Source of the DNA: Branchiostoma floridae | Taxonomy: Eukaryota > Chordata > Leptocardii > Amphioxiformes > Branchiostomatidae | Assembly: GCF_000003815.2 (NCBI RefSeq) | Contig: NW_023365701.1 | Coordinates: 83,782-147,781 of the forward strand | DNA length: 64,000 bases | Direction of reading: 5' to 3' | Shown here: positions 12,030 through 24,500 of the stretch, piece by piece | Position numbering within the stretch: position 1 is the first letter of the stretch | Layout of the letters: each line of letters begins with the position of its first letter | The notes under the pieces: generated by a model | What the model was told of the DNA's origin: nothing | Database searches by the model: none | Seen by the model: only the letters and a program-made list of their open reading frames with translations | Position numbers and translations under genes: made by a program

Positions 12030-12215
12030 GGGACCGCGTGGCGTACTGGGAGAATATTCGGCCCGTGTCCGAGAGGTTGCGGGTTCGAATCCAACTGCCG
12101 TGTCACCGATCTTGTGCCCTTGGGAAAGGCACTTTCCTCACTTGACTCAGGTGAAAAAAATGAGTACCTAGCTTCGGCTGGGGCCGTCCCTCGGATAGGA
12201 CGTTAAATACAGACT
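12030..12215 (+). mobile_element. tRNA-derived SINE
   Basis: An A-box-like GTGGCGTACTGGG and a B-box GGTTCGAATCC stand at tRNA-like spacing. They are followed by a non-tRNA body (TTGGGAAAGGCACTTTCCTC). Similar bodies appear in degraded form near 46370 and 56810. It is a Pol III-type retroposon and not a functional tRNA gene. Confidence 0.7.
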
Positions 12216-12374
12216 GTGCCATTATGATCAACATAATGATCATGGGCACTAAAGGAAGAAGAGAAGGATACGTCGCTTCTATTTGTTTCCAAATTTGAAA
12301 AAAAAAAATTCCCATGAGGTATGACTCCATTCAGTTACGTTCATCTCCCGTATAAACGGTTTGTGACTGATTAG

Positions 12375-12480
12375 CCTGACTAAAATCGCGCTCCTAGCGG
12401 CCGGCCCTATAATATTGCCGCCGCCCTAGGAGGAGGGGGTCATTAACCCCAGCCAGCGAGAGATTGTGTAAACACAGTCT
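12375..12480. repeat. Dispersed repeat, second copy at 47408-47515
   Basis: Both copies share GCCTGACTAAAATC, CTCCTAGCG, AACCCCAGCCAG and GAGAGATTGTGTAAAC in the same order, with a diverged middle. Likely a short non-autonomous transposon; its ends are not determined. Confidence 0.6.
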
Positions 12481-14194
12481 AGTGACTGATGACGTTACGT
12501 TTAGTTTGTCAGCCTCAAAATCCACCCGGCATATTCTTATTCAAGACAATACTATTATATATTATTTGTTTGAAAATTGGGGCTATATAATTAAACCAGG
12601 GACCCCACTCATATTGAAAGTTTATGTTTTTCTGTCCATCTTTCCCCGGTATTTTTGCTTGTAATTCGCCATTTTTTGTCCAAACGTGGCTTTTTGAAAT
12701 CCTGGCGGCACTCGCAACATATCGGTCGATCTCGCTATGATGCTATAAATTTCATGTTGTTATTGGGAGAAAATAAGACGCAATTCTGATGTTTTGAAAT
12801 ACAATTTTATATCAACAAATTTGACAGTCTCGGCTTACATCGTAGTAAAACACGCTAATCAGAAAACAAGTCATACCAGCCGCGGGATGCAGGAGAATCC
12901 CGACCCCGTGGCCCGTTTAACTTTGCTTCCCTTGCCATATAAGTTTAATTGATGCCACAAAGTCTCCCACAGGGCAGATATTGTCGAGGTAAACATCAGC
13001 TCGAATTGCGAAACATGGCGGCCAGAAGCAGACGTCGTGAGAGTAAAAATAGCAACATATTCCTTATAGCCGATTGCGATCTTTAAAATGATACCGAAAA
13101 TGCGTAAAAACATTAAGTATTTGGGTAACGATTGACACGGTACGGAACGCCATTTATGTTCTCAGGGATTCGTATTCAAAAATATTAAGGTGTACTATTT
13201 TTCCAATTAAGGCCACAGCAAGTAAATTTTATGGATGACATCCACGCGCTCATTTAGTTTCGCCTGATTTCAGAAAAAAAATTGTTTCTTCTTCGGAGAG
13301 GGTCAACATGACGAGAAAGTACCAAAATGGGAAAATCTGTTGTGTTGTATTGTATGTACAAGTTGCCAAACACTGTATCCTCTACAGTTGTCGTGCAATA
13401 AAGTTCTTCTTCTATCCTAAAGATTGTAATTGTTTAAGTGATACTAGCGAGGTAGCTGTAGTTGTAGAAATAAAACTTGCTGGCTTTCATGAGTGTAGTT
13501 GCCGGCTTGATAAGTGATACCAGCCTACCACACTAGTGTCACTTTTACTACACTCAGTTCACTTCTTGAATACAGAAATGGATGATTTGTTGTCTGTGGT
13601 ACCATTTTTTTTGTCACCTCAGTTCTTGTTACAACGTTTATTGTGTCTATTTTGAAAATTTATCCATCTTTTTTTTTATCGCCCTATCTCATTATTTTCG
13701 CAGTCTGCATATATGATGGCATCCACATAAATCAATTGCTGTGGTCTGTTTTCTAGCTTCAATCAGTAACATATTTGTTATGTTCGGCCTGAAGCGCTTG
13801 GCTACTTTTACAGACGAGCTCTGTTTACTACATTGGGCGGAAATGCGGGTATTCGAAATCAGCGAACTTTGTTTTCGGCAGTATGGAGCAGTATTTTAAG
13901 CATAGAATTCTATTTGTTGTTTTTGGGATGTTAAATATAGATGACATGTATATGTTTAACATTATTTTTTTTAAATTACATGTAGAATTTATGTCAACAT
14001 GCAGTCTTGCGTGTAGTTATACTGATAAACTATTTCTAGCTCATGTATACCATTGGTTCAGGTCTGTACGAAAACCCATAGCAACACGTGTGTACCAGCC
14101 TGTGCACCGCTCACACACCAGCGTGTGCAGTACCCACACACCGCGAACACGCGCGTTTACACTGCTCACACACTTCAAACACCAGCGTGTGCAT

Positions 14195-14410
14195 CACACA
14201 CACACACACACACGCGCACACACATACACACACACAGACACACGTACACATAGACACACACATACACACACGCGCGCACGCACACACACGCACGTACACA
14301 CACGCGCGCACACATACACACACGCACACACGCACGCACAGACACACGCACGCACAGACACACGCGCGCACACATACACACACGCGCACACACACACACA
14401 CGCGCACATG
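14195..14410. repeat. CA/GT microsatellite with CG interruptions
   Basis: An impure (CA)n tract with CGCG and TACA interruptions. It keeps several frames open by chance on both strands, giving Thr-His or Cys-Val runs that are not genes. The flanking sequence contains imperfect ACCAGCGTGTG repeats (14117-14192 and 14420-14463). Confidence 0.9.
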
Positions 14411-14755
14411 TGCACTTCAAACACTAGCGTGTGTACCGTACACACATCGCGAACATCAGCGTTTGCTCGAGCTCTGCCTACACACTTCGTACAAACGTAG
14501 CTTTCGTATGGGAGGGCCTGACCGTAACTTGGGTTGGAAACCGTACCGTTGCTTGCCTCATATTCTGTTGCTTGAGTGACGACTATTCGGCATATCTTAT
14601 TACATCGGGATGTCTAACCTGCATCAACGTATCATTGGTTCTTGTCTGTAGATTACTCACAATGTAATGGAAGCAAGCCAGATACTTGAAATTTTCAAAT
14701 TCCTTACCAACTAAATATTAATCTTTGTTACGTTTGTTTGTTTTTCACATTGTAG

Positions 14756-15692
14756 GGAGATGGAACGCCCTCGAACTCACACTGGGGAGAAACCCTACAT
14801 CTGTGATGACTGTGGGTACCGGGCAGCTTGCAAGAGTGCCTTATCCCGACATAGGAGAACCCACACAGGAGAAAAACCCTTCAAGTGTGACCAGTGTGAC
14901 TATTCTGCAGCACAGAAATCCAATTTGGACAAACATCTAACAAAACACACGGGAGAAAAACCCTACATGTGTGGGGAGTGTGGATACAGGGCAAATAGGA
15001 AGTCTAACTTATCCCAACACATGACAACTCACACAGAAGACAAACCCTACATGTGTGGGGAGTGCGGGTACAGGACAGTTTCTAAGTCTAACTTATCCCG
15101 ACATATGAAAACTCACACAGGAGATAAACCCTACATATGTGGGGAGTGTGGATACAGGTCAGCTGACAAGTCCACCTTATCAAAACACATGACAACCCAT
15201 ACAGGGGATAAACCCTACATGTGTGGGGAGTGTGGGTACAGGGCAAATAGGAAGTCTTACTTATCCCAACACATGACAACCCACACAGGAGAAAAACCCT
15301 ACATGTGTGAGAAGTGTGGGTACAGGACAGCTCGCAAGTCCCACTTATCCCAACATGTCAGAACCCATACAGGAGAGAAACCTTACAAATGTGACCAGTG
15401 CGACTATTCTGCAGCAACGAAATCCGCTTTGAACTACCATGTAGCAAAACACGCCGGTGATAAATCCTACATGTGTGGGGAGTGCGGATACAGGACAGCT
15501 TCTAAGTCTATCTTATCCCGACATATGAAAACTCACATCAAACCCTACATGTGTGATGAATGTGGGTACAGGACAGCTCGCAAGTCCGACTTAGTCAAAC
15601 ATCTGAGAACCCGCACAAGACCTTTCAAGTGTGACCACTGTGACTATTCAGCAGCACAAAAATCCTCTCTGGACAAGCATGTAACAGAATGA
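14756..15692 (+). CDS. C2H2 zinc-finger protein, eleven tandem fingers
   Basis: After an acceptor (TTTTTCACATTGTAG) the exon reads GGAG and then ATG at 14760, giving 310 aa made almost wholly of C2H2 fingers. Fingers 1 to 8 are spaced by HTGEKP-type linkers and are probably sequence-specific DNA binders in the nucleus. The link after finger 9 is shortened (THIKP). Finger 10 has Arg where the last zinc His should be (KHLRTR), and finger 11 stops at KHVTE before its last His, so the last two fingers may not bind zinc normally. Two finger types alternate: YMCGECGYR and [10 protein letters not shown]. No KRAB, BTB or other N-terminal domain is visible. An upstream exon could add N-terminal residues. 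The target is unknown. Confidence 0.9.
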
Positions 15693-16285
15693 GAAACCCT
15701 AGATTCGTGGGTGGTGTATCTTTGCAGATGGTAGCTCGAAAGTCTCACTCATTGTAAGAAACATCTTAATGTTATAAACTCTATTCTTGAATAGCGCTTG
15801 TACAATTTGAAACAGCGCCCCAAGCAAGTTCTTCTTTTTTTGCAGTTACTGGTATTTAACTTTTTGTGTTCAAGATACTGATGTTCAAATCTATAAAGAT
15901 TCATGGAAGTTTATTTGATGTGTAAAGTACAATATCTGCTACTGAGTGTATATATATATATATATGCGTAATGAACTGAACTTAGTTTCCTGTAAGAAGC
16001 TGATGAAGAAGATTATGGAAATATCAATATCAACTTTCTTTGAATACATGTATAATATTTTGTTTTTCATCATTAAAAGAGTTATGTTCTCAAATGTTAA
16101 TCGGCTTGTTGTGTTAATTATGTGGTTCCTATAGTGTACACGTAGTTTTTTGTTTAATATAGAATTCCTATTTCTATGGCACCCTTCCAAAAATTTAATA
16201 TGAAGTGGTTATGTTCCTAATTCTATTCCAATGGTCATCAGCAAACCATTGGGCAGGGTAGTATTTGAGCAAAAACGGCTATTCC

Positions 16286-16620
16286 AGATCTACCCAAACT
16301 CTACCCCTAGTTCTAATTCAGATCTACCCAAACTCTACCCCTAGTTCTAATTCAGATCTACCCAAACTCTACCCCTAGTTCTAATTCAGATCTACCCAAA
16401 CTCTACCCCTAGTTCTAATTCAGATCTACCCAAACTCTACGGTACCCCTAGTTCTAATTCAGATCTACCCAAACTCTACCCCTAGTTCTAATTCAGATCT
16501 ACCCAAACTCTACCCCTAGTTCTAATTCAGATCTACCCAAACTCTACCCCTAGTTCTAATTCAGATCTACTCAGTCTCTACCCTAGTTCTAATTCAGATT
16601 TGCTAAAACTCTACCTCTTA
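16286..16620. repeat. 34-bp tandem repeat, about nine to ten copies
   Basis: The unit begins AGATCTACCCAAACTCTACC and continues CCTAGTTCTAATTC, repeated head to tail. The central copies look identical apart from one 4-base insertion (GGTA at 16441). The last two copies are diverged (AGATCTACTCAGTCTCTACC, then AGATTTGCTAAAAC). This is a minisatellite, expected to be length-polymorphic. Confidence 0.95.
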
Positions 16621-17670
16621 CTTTAAATTTGCTCAAACATAGCTTAAAATTACTTCTATCAGTTTTCTGTATGCATATATCAACCTCTAGCATAGTTCTA
16701 AAACAAGAAACAATATATCAGTCTAGAAGATGAAATATGATAACCAATTTGAGTATCTTTCTTTTAGAACTATTATTTTTAATTTGGAATTTGAGTCTTG
16801 CTTTTGAAGTGAATACTAGTAGCTAGTTTGGCACTTTTTTGAGAAATACAAAAGCTGATTTACAGTTAGTAATATTTTCTTCTTCCTACTAATTATAACT
16901 TCATTGAAGGCTTTGGACAATACAGCAAGGTTTGACCACACACAACACGTATAAAATACATCTGAAGTTTTTTCTTCTAAAAACTACGTCTTCTATAAGA
17001 TTACATAGTTGAGGAATGCTAACACATTCCAAAGATACCTCCAGGTTACAATATGAACAACAGATATTGTATAATATGTAACACTGAGACTTCTAACCCT
17101 GAATTCATGCAACACACAAAATGCTGAGTAAATACTTCAATCGAAGAGTGCAAATAGTCAGAATGAAAAACACATCTTTTTTATTTGGTTTCCTTGGTCC
17201 ACTATGCTGTACCACTAACTATCCCTTACTGTACAATCTGAAAATACTTCACATATTGCCAGAGATTATAAAATCTACTGAATAAGTATATATATCACTG
17301 TACATACTTCTAGATCCAAATACACAATACAATACAATAGCAAGAACATAGTTCAACTCTAGGATAAGATGTAAAATAAGCCGTAGCTTCTTTCTTAAAT
17401 TTGAACTTAAAAACATTTCATTTATTGCAAATAACACTCCTACATTGGCACATTACAAGTGGAACTTTTAAAGTTCTTTAAAAGCTATTTCAAACATTTA
17501 TACTAAGTAGTATCCGTAACAGCATACTACACACAATATTGCAGACAAAACAGCTTACAGCAACAAAGTATGATGTAATAATTATAACAAAATGTTCTGT
17601 TGGAAGCACATTCAACTTATACTGAGTTTTTAGAACTGCATGATTTTTTATAAACTCTTGGGCCAGTAAT

Positions 17671-17837
17671 GTAGTCTCCAAGCAGACCCTACGGTGCCTT
17701 AGAGATAGTATCAAAGCTGGCCAAGGAGTATAGTCGGCCAAAAGGAGTCAAACGGGCACCGGAGCCGCTATACTAAGTCCCTGGCCAGCTTTGATACTAT
17801 TTCTAAGGCACTGCCGTAGGGTCTGCTTGGAGACTAC
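17671..17837. mobile_element. hAT-type MITE with long inverted ends
   Basis: Ends TAGTCTCCAAGCAGACCCTA and its complement are followed inward by a second paired block (GATAGTATCAAAGCTGGCCA), so most of the 167 bp is palindromic. The flanks CCAGTAAT and CCAGTAAG form an 8-bp target duplication with one mismatch. The TAGTCTC ends resemble the elements at 3909 and 18309. Confidence 0.8.
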
Positions 17838-18308
17838 CAGTAAGGCACAAAACATGTGAACGCCTGTCAAAAAAGGTGATATATATACTAGACAGCTCGT
17901 TTTCTGATTGGTCCAAAATTCACTCCACTGACTTTTTTGGTCAATTTTTTTGGACTCGTCCAGCAATACATGGTATTGTACCAGTCTATATGCATAAGTC
18001 CCCACACCTAATAGATACATGACAAAGTAACAGAAACAATGGGACATTTTGAAATATATATATACGCCCCTGATAAAAAGGACTCCAACATTAGGGAGTA
18101 TGGCCAAGGGTCTTTTTAGTGACACAACAACCCATTACTTAATTTTTCCCACCAAAGAGCACAAAGTAGACAATTTAAAGGCAACCTAAGCAACATTAAA
18201 GCATTAAAAGTGGAAATACAACAGGATAATTTGGCTGCTGATATTGACATCTACTGCACTATATCCCCACATTTACATCATTATTTCACACTTTCAACAG
18301 TTAAATAC

Positions 18309-18482
18309 TAGTCTCTACCAGACTCCGGGTTGCTGGAAAACCGTAGAAATGAAACAAATAGAGGAGTAAGCCGGCCAGAGGACTATAGCCGGCTAGGGAA
18401 CAGCGCGTGACCAGTCATAAGTAAAAAAGCAATAAAAGCAACAACAACGGTTTTCCAGTGACCCAGAGTCTGGTAGAGACTA
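18309..18482. mobile_element. hAT-type MITE, second TAGTCTCTACCAGACTC copy
   Basis: Inverted ends TAGTCTCTACCAGACTCCGG and CCAGAGTCTGGTAGAGACTA enclose 174 bp. It shares GGAGTAAGCCGGCCAGAGGA with the copy at 3909. The flanks GTTAAATAC and GTTAAAAC look like a decayed target duplication. It lies just beyond the CRACR2A stop codon. Confidence 0.8.
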
Positions 18483-18520
18483 GTTAAAACGGTGCAGAAG
18501 GCTTCCCTTATTATTACTCT

Positions 18521-21500
18521 CTACATCTTACAGCATCTCTTCTCCCTGACAGCTTCCTCCAAGTTCAGGGCCTTCTCCATCTGCTGGTCTTCCTTTTCAC
18601 ACAGTTTCCTGTTAAAAAATGATGATTCGTAAATTTCCAAACAAGTTGACAGTTCTCCGTATTTCATGTGAAAAGTATGCAATGGGCCAATCCTGTTGAA
18701 TGACATATCAAACAAATAGAACCCCCTATTCTATTTCTAACATCCAGTTGGGCAGAAATGGCCAAAGAAAAATGCCTTCTTTGTTGAAGAGTATAGTTTT
18801 GGGAGGGTCAGAGCAACTGCATAGCATTTAACATAGTTTGTAGGATGTGCGTGTACAGCAGGGTATGTATAAGAGATGGGACTCAGCACTAGTGGACTTG
18901 CAATTGCTTGTAGGGTCCTATAGTTGGCATATAGCACAAGCTCAAGGCATAAAAAGAGTGAAAACCTTAGGCCAGTTTGTATGGCTAGTCGGGCATGGCT
19001 CTGCGTAGGAAAGACCATTCTAAGGAAACAAGAGAGTTACTGTGAATGCAGAAACATTTGCGATGGTTTTCGTGTGGCCGCTTCACCGCGAACTTAAAAC
19101 CACCGCAAACATTTGCCCATGGTAGTAAGAGACTACAATACATGCTACCGCGAATTTAAAACCACCGCGAAAAGCCCTTTTCCCGCTACGGCGAAATTAA
19201 ATCCCTGCGAACTTAAATAGTCATTTACAGTAGTACCTACCCTGCCATGTGTAGTACAGCCTCTGTTATGTCCTGACTCATACATGTACACACATTTGTT
19301 TCCTTAAAAATGGTCTTTCCTACGCAGAGCCATGCCCGACTAGCCTATACAAACTGGGCTAAGATTTTTAAAGAGACAAGAGAATTAGTACCTACCCCGC
19401 CATGTGTAGCACAGCCTCTGTGATGTTCACTCCAGTCTTGGCACTGCTTTCAAAGAACAAGGCATCATATTCCTACAGAGACAAGAAAAACAGACATTTA
19501 AAAATCAGTACATTTTTGTAATGCAACATTTTGTTGCTTGTCATGTATGCATGCTCCACAAATTAGAGTTGTTTGCTATGCTGAGTTCTTACATGTATAC
19601 AGCAAACATGCTTCATACAATTACTACTTAGGAATCCGTAAAAAAAGGTATTGTAATCAGTTGGTATGTTTGCTTGTATGTCTTGGTGTGTGTCTGCAGT
19701 TATGTGAATATTGCAGCCTGCCAGGATGTTAGTTGGAAATGGTGTAACAGGATACTTGAAGAATTGGAAGTCACGATCAGTGTTTTGGCTTTGGTCCATT
19801 GTTGCAGATGACCATTAGAACTAACGTTGATTTTGGATATCTAATGAACATTTATTTCTCAAAAAGTAGAAGCATTATTAAGACAAATCCATTCCAAGAC
19901 AATGGTTTGAATGTAAAGAAACATTATCACTGAAATCAGATGACCTTGACCCCCACTGACCTGTGCCAGTCTTTTTGCCACGTGACTTTTGACCCCTGAC
20001 AGGTCATTCTCCAGGAGCAGGTCGACCTTGTTCCCCACCAACATCAGAACGGTGTCCTCTGACGTACCCTCCTGTGGAACGGGAATCAGATCAGGTATTG
20101 TGGGCCAGCTTGTCAAGCACGAAAAAGCTGATAAATATAGAATACAACATGGTGTATTCCGTATCACCCGAGGTACAAGCCCGACCGCGGGAAGAATCGC
20201 CCGACCGCCGAAGGCCTGAGGGTGATCCGACCCGCGGGAGGGCTGGGACCTGGATGCTGGAACACGTTTTGATGCAAAATGCACCAGAAGTTGAGAAAAT
20301 GTTGTCTCCTCGAACAAAAGATTGTAACAATAGCAATTATTCTAACATCCGAATCTGGTATTCGAATTTTTGACCGTGCCGTATTCGACCCGTTGGAAAT
20401 AGTTTGATTTATTTGAAGGAAGCCCGTGTGATACAACTTAGAACCCGTATGATACTTAAAGTTATCACACAGCCCGGAACACCTGTATCAAACGTTTTCA
20501 CAACCCAGGTATGACATAATGGCTAATATATTAGGGGTGAGTACCGGTACAGAAAATTCAGATACAGGAATGGTGCAGGTTAGTGCGGAATTGGAGCTGT
20601 GCAGGTATTTCTGATGTCTACCTGCACCTAACCTGCACTGGTCCATGTGTTGGGTTTTATACATAAATGTCCTATAATATATTAGCTGTATATGGATTGT
20701 TATTAGCTGCATTGACTGTTACCACCTAATATAAGTTAATAGATAAAAGTACAATGTATATATATAAAAGAAAAAATAGCAATGGTTCCTCAACAATTTT
20801 ACTATGATCCATACTAAATTCGGAGTGGTGCAGGTAAAATTTGTCTGGTGCAGGTAATTTTCAATGCTACCTGCACGAGTGCAGGTATGCAGAAAAAAGT
20901 ATTTTGAGCTCTGCATATACATACCTGTATACTCTCCATCCAGCTCCTGACACTGGTGAAGGTTGGTTCAGTTGAGACGTCGTACATGATGATGACTCCG
21001 TCCGCCTTACGGAAGTACGACTTGGTGATGCTGCGAAACCTGGTGTAGGTATAAATACAAGAAACACAGTCAACATCCCTGCATTGTTTTATTTGCAAAG
21101 CCATGCCAGAAGGCTTATTGCAATTGCACAGTCTCAGTAAGAGTAAAATGATAGTTAAAGAGTACGTAACACTAATGTCTAATCAACTAGTATAATGGTT
21201 AGATTTGACATCTTCTTTGAAGGCAGTGGTTTGCTGCCAGTGCCTTTTCCTGCAGATCTAGAGGTTTGACGATTTAGGCTAATACCTGAAGCTCCCTCAT
21301 ACACGGGGCTGTTGATTTGGAAAAGTCACCAACCGAAATGACGAATACGATCCCTTACATGCATAACATACAACAGACAAAATAAAGAATTCTGTAACCT
21401 ATCCACAGATCCACAGAATTTGACCCATCTTGAGGTAAAGTAGTGGGGTCATTTATTACTTACGCCAGGGGATGTTTCTTTTTATTTCTGAATCAATGTT

Positions 21501-24500
21501 TAACAAAAATGTTCTTTTGATTAATTCTTTTACTGCACTGTTTCAAACTGCTGTACCAATGATTTTAAGCCTTTGTCAGAATAACAATAAGTGTAGTACC
21601 AACAGGATAAGCTAGGGGACGCACCTCTCCTGCCCAGCGGTGTCCCACAGCTGCATGGTGATCTTCTGGTTCTTTGCTACTACTGTCTTCAGATGGAAGT
21701 CCACACCTAAATAAAAGCAATAAAACTAGAATCATTTGGTCAAGACAATGGTACAGCTTTGTATTTTGCAGTGTTCTAAGACTTGCGGCTTGCTCCTCTG
21801 CACACAAGTCTTGTGTTTAGCATAAAATAACCTTCAATAATTGTATGTTATATAAAATGAAAAAAGTGAAAACCATTTGCACTTCATAACTTTAGCCAGT
21901 ATAATAAAAAAATACACACATTATGAAGAAAACTATACTTTCTTTGTAAGCCATAAAATGATAAATTGAAGCAATGACAACTAGACAAGTGCATGTTACT
22001 GTAATGATTTTTCTGCATACTAAAACAAAGTCAACAATTGCTCAGAGTAATTAAATAACCTTCCTGACGAAGGTCGACGGATGTGCGACCAAAAATTCGA
22101 GGTAAGCAATTTGTTGAATGTCAGTTATAAACTCCAACATGGATTATGCCAACACAGACGAACTTCCATGCTAAAGTCAACAATAGTAATGTCCAAGCAT
22201 GTTAAAGTGCCCCACCTATGGTAGATGAGAAGGTTGCCTTGTAGTCATCATGACACACCCTGTAGATGAAGGTGCTTTTCCCCACACCAGAGTCGCCTAC
22301 AAACACCACCTTAAACATCCGTGCAGTCCCGGGCGTGTCCTGGGATAAAACCACAGAGGAGCGATTCAGATTCAAATGGACTAAAGGAATATTAATTACA
22401 TCTCAGCTAAAGGTATGTTTGAAACATCTTTTTGACACCAACAATTTCAAACACTCTGCATTATCTGTACTGTAACTGTGTGCCAGGGCTGTCTTCAGCT
22501 TTAAATCGTTTTCAGTCCTGCCAAGGAGGTCCTGCTAATATTGTTTGGGAGCTCATGATGTTCACTTTAATCGTAATAAATCTGTCATTTCATGTAATCA
22601 AGTTCAGATTGTTGGGATGATAAGGGTGAACTTTTTGTCTGTCCCAACAAACAAATGTCCATCCCAGGACAGAGGGACAGGTCCTGGAGACCAGCACTGT
22701 GCATAAGTTTCCAATGGACTACAGAACTTCCCGAATGCAAACTTAAAGTCTCACAAAAACCTTATTTCCCCTTCTACTGCAAAGTATTCCCCACAAATAT
22801 ATGTAATACTATATAATAATTTACAGTTGTCTACAGTTAAAAGAAAAACCTTACCTACCTGTTCAGCTGTAGTGCTGCCTACTGTGTTCCCTCCAACCGG
22901 TTGTCCCCGCGGTTCCCCGATATCAAACATTTCCTCCTCGCTATTCTCTACGCTATCCCTCAAATCACCGTGGTTCTCTTCCGCTACTATCCTCGACTGC
23001 CGTGAAAGTTGTCTGGACGGATGTCGCCTACTAATACTACGTTCTACTGTTGGATTGATGGATTGAAGATCGGTTGAAATCACATCTGTTGATTCGTTGT
23101 CCTCGTCAAATGAATTCTGCGTCAATTCTTCCATGATTACATCATACTCTATCCCATCATCCTCTATTTCCAGGGGGTCTAGGTGCGAGGGGAAGCTGTG
23201 GAGGACACCTTCTGTCCTGTGGTGAAAAAAAGGAAAAAAAATAGCAAACAAAGAAATAAGTTGTTGATGAAGGTAATATTACATTCAGTTAAAAAGATAT
23301 GCCGAATAGCAGTAAACTGTTACTCATCAAATGAATTATGATTTTGGAATGGTCAGCAAACAAACAAGTCTCAGACCTTAGGCATAGACTCTATAAACTG
23401 AACTTTATAGTAACTAGTTGTGTATCCAAACGTTGTAATATATATAGCTGCCAATTGTCTTTCGTCTTCTTAGCAAAAAGGGTTTCTTTTTACATGTATT
23501 TGCAATGAGGATGAAAGAGGATTGGCTGCTATGTCATATGTTTTGATACCAGGCAACTTTAGAGCAACTTTGAAATCTACTTTCATACTGGATTGACATT
23601 GGTCTTGAATTTTATGTCATCTTTTAATATGTTATGTTAGTAATACCTTGAATGTTAGACAATGTACAAGCAAGATAATACCAATTACAGAAGCCATGAT
23701 AATTTATAATTTTTTTACTTTATTCAGTGAATTATGTATCTCACCCTTGCAAAGCAGTTTTGTTATCAGAAATGCTTAAAAGTAAGCAGCAATGCTTTCA
23801 AGTGGCCCCGTATTGTAGGATTGGAAGGTTAATGTTTTGGTCATTTGCTTTGCACAAAATAAGTCAGACTATCATGTTGCCTTTTATTCAAGTCATAGAG
23901 TACAAAATGTAATGTTGACTGCCAATACACAGTACATGATTGTCTGAAAATTATAGGATTTGCACATATCAACTTGTCAAAATTTTGTTTTCAAAATTGC
24001 ATAATCCTTCAATAGGGGCCTGTAAGTAAGAAATTGTATCTTTAAGTTAATATTCATGTTAAAGTCAGACTTAATACAGATTAAGCGAAACGGCCACCCA
24101 ACAAAACACCAGAAAACACAAAGGAAAGATACAGTCACACTTCAACAAAAATCGGTCAGCCAACAAGTCTGTTTTAGGCAGTAATGCGCCTCAGGTGTTC
24201 TCTTCTTTGCAAGCTCCGAAGAGAACTTTTTTTCTGTCTGTTTCACAGAAAAAAATATAACAGTCTCTGCTTTAAGTTTGGAATTCCACTTTTCCCATTT
24301 TTACAAGTGCTAATATTTTCAGTATAAAAGCACCTGGTCCAAAAGTCTTTACATATGATTGACAAGTATGATGTACAGTTGTGAAATATGATAATATTTA
24401 TAACTTTCATGAATATTGATTTTAAGAATTTTCTTCCTGTAGGAATTCTTGCAGATAAGTTGAGGGTCAAGCAATGACTGAACTACAGGGGGGATGAAAA

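Larger units (their letters stand above)
15693..18520. other. Intergenic region after the zinc-finger gene
   Basis: AT-rich DNA holding a TA microsatellite (15950-15965), the 34-bp tandem array (16286-16620) and two hAT-type MITEs (17671-17837 and 18309-18482). I found no convincing coding exon. Confidence 0.6.
18521..22339 (-). other. CRACR2A: Rab GTPase domain exons
   Basis: Six exons carry all five G motifs: G1 GDSGVGKS (22216-22339), switch I SSTIG running into VDFHLKT, G3 WDTAGQE (21625-21706), the Rab signature [14 protein letters not shown] (20925-21039), G4 GNKVD (19961-20071) and G5 ESSAK (19396-19472). The final exon ends KRCCKM and stop; a CCXX end is a known Rab geranylgeranylation type, so membrane attachment is expected. 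The catalytic Gln of WDTAGQE is present, so GTP hydrolysis should be possible. Confidence 0.93.

Noticed and set aside
14053-14579. Several long frames on both strands rich in Thr-His or Cys-Val
   Set aside because: They are translations of the CA/GT microsatellite, open by chance in several frames.
16286-16620. CRISPR-like array
   Set aside because: Units are head to tail without unique spacers, in eukaryotic DNA.
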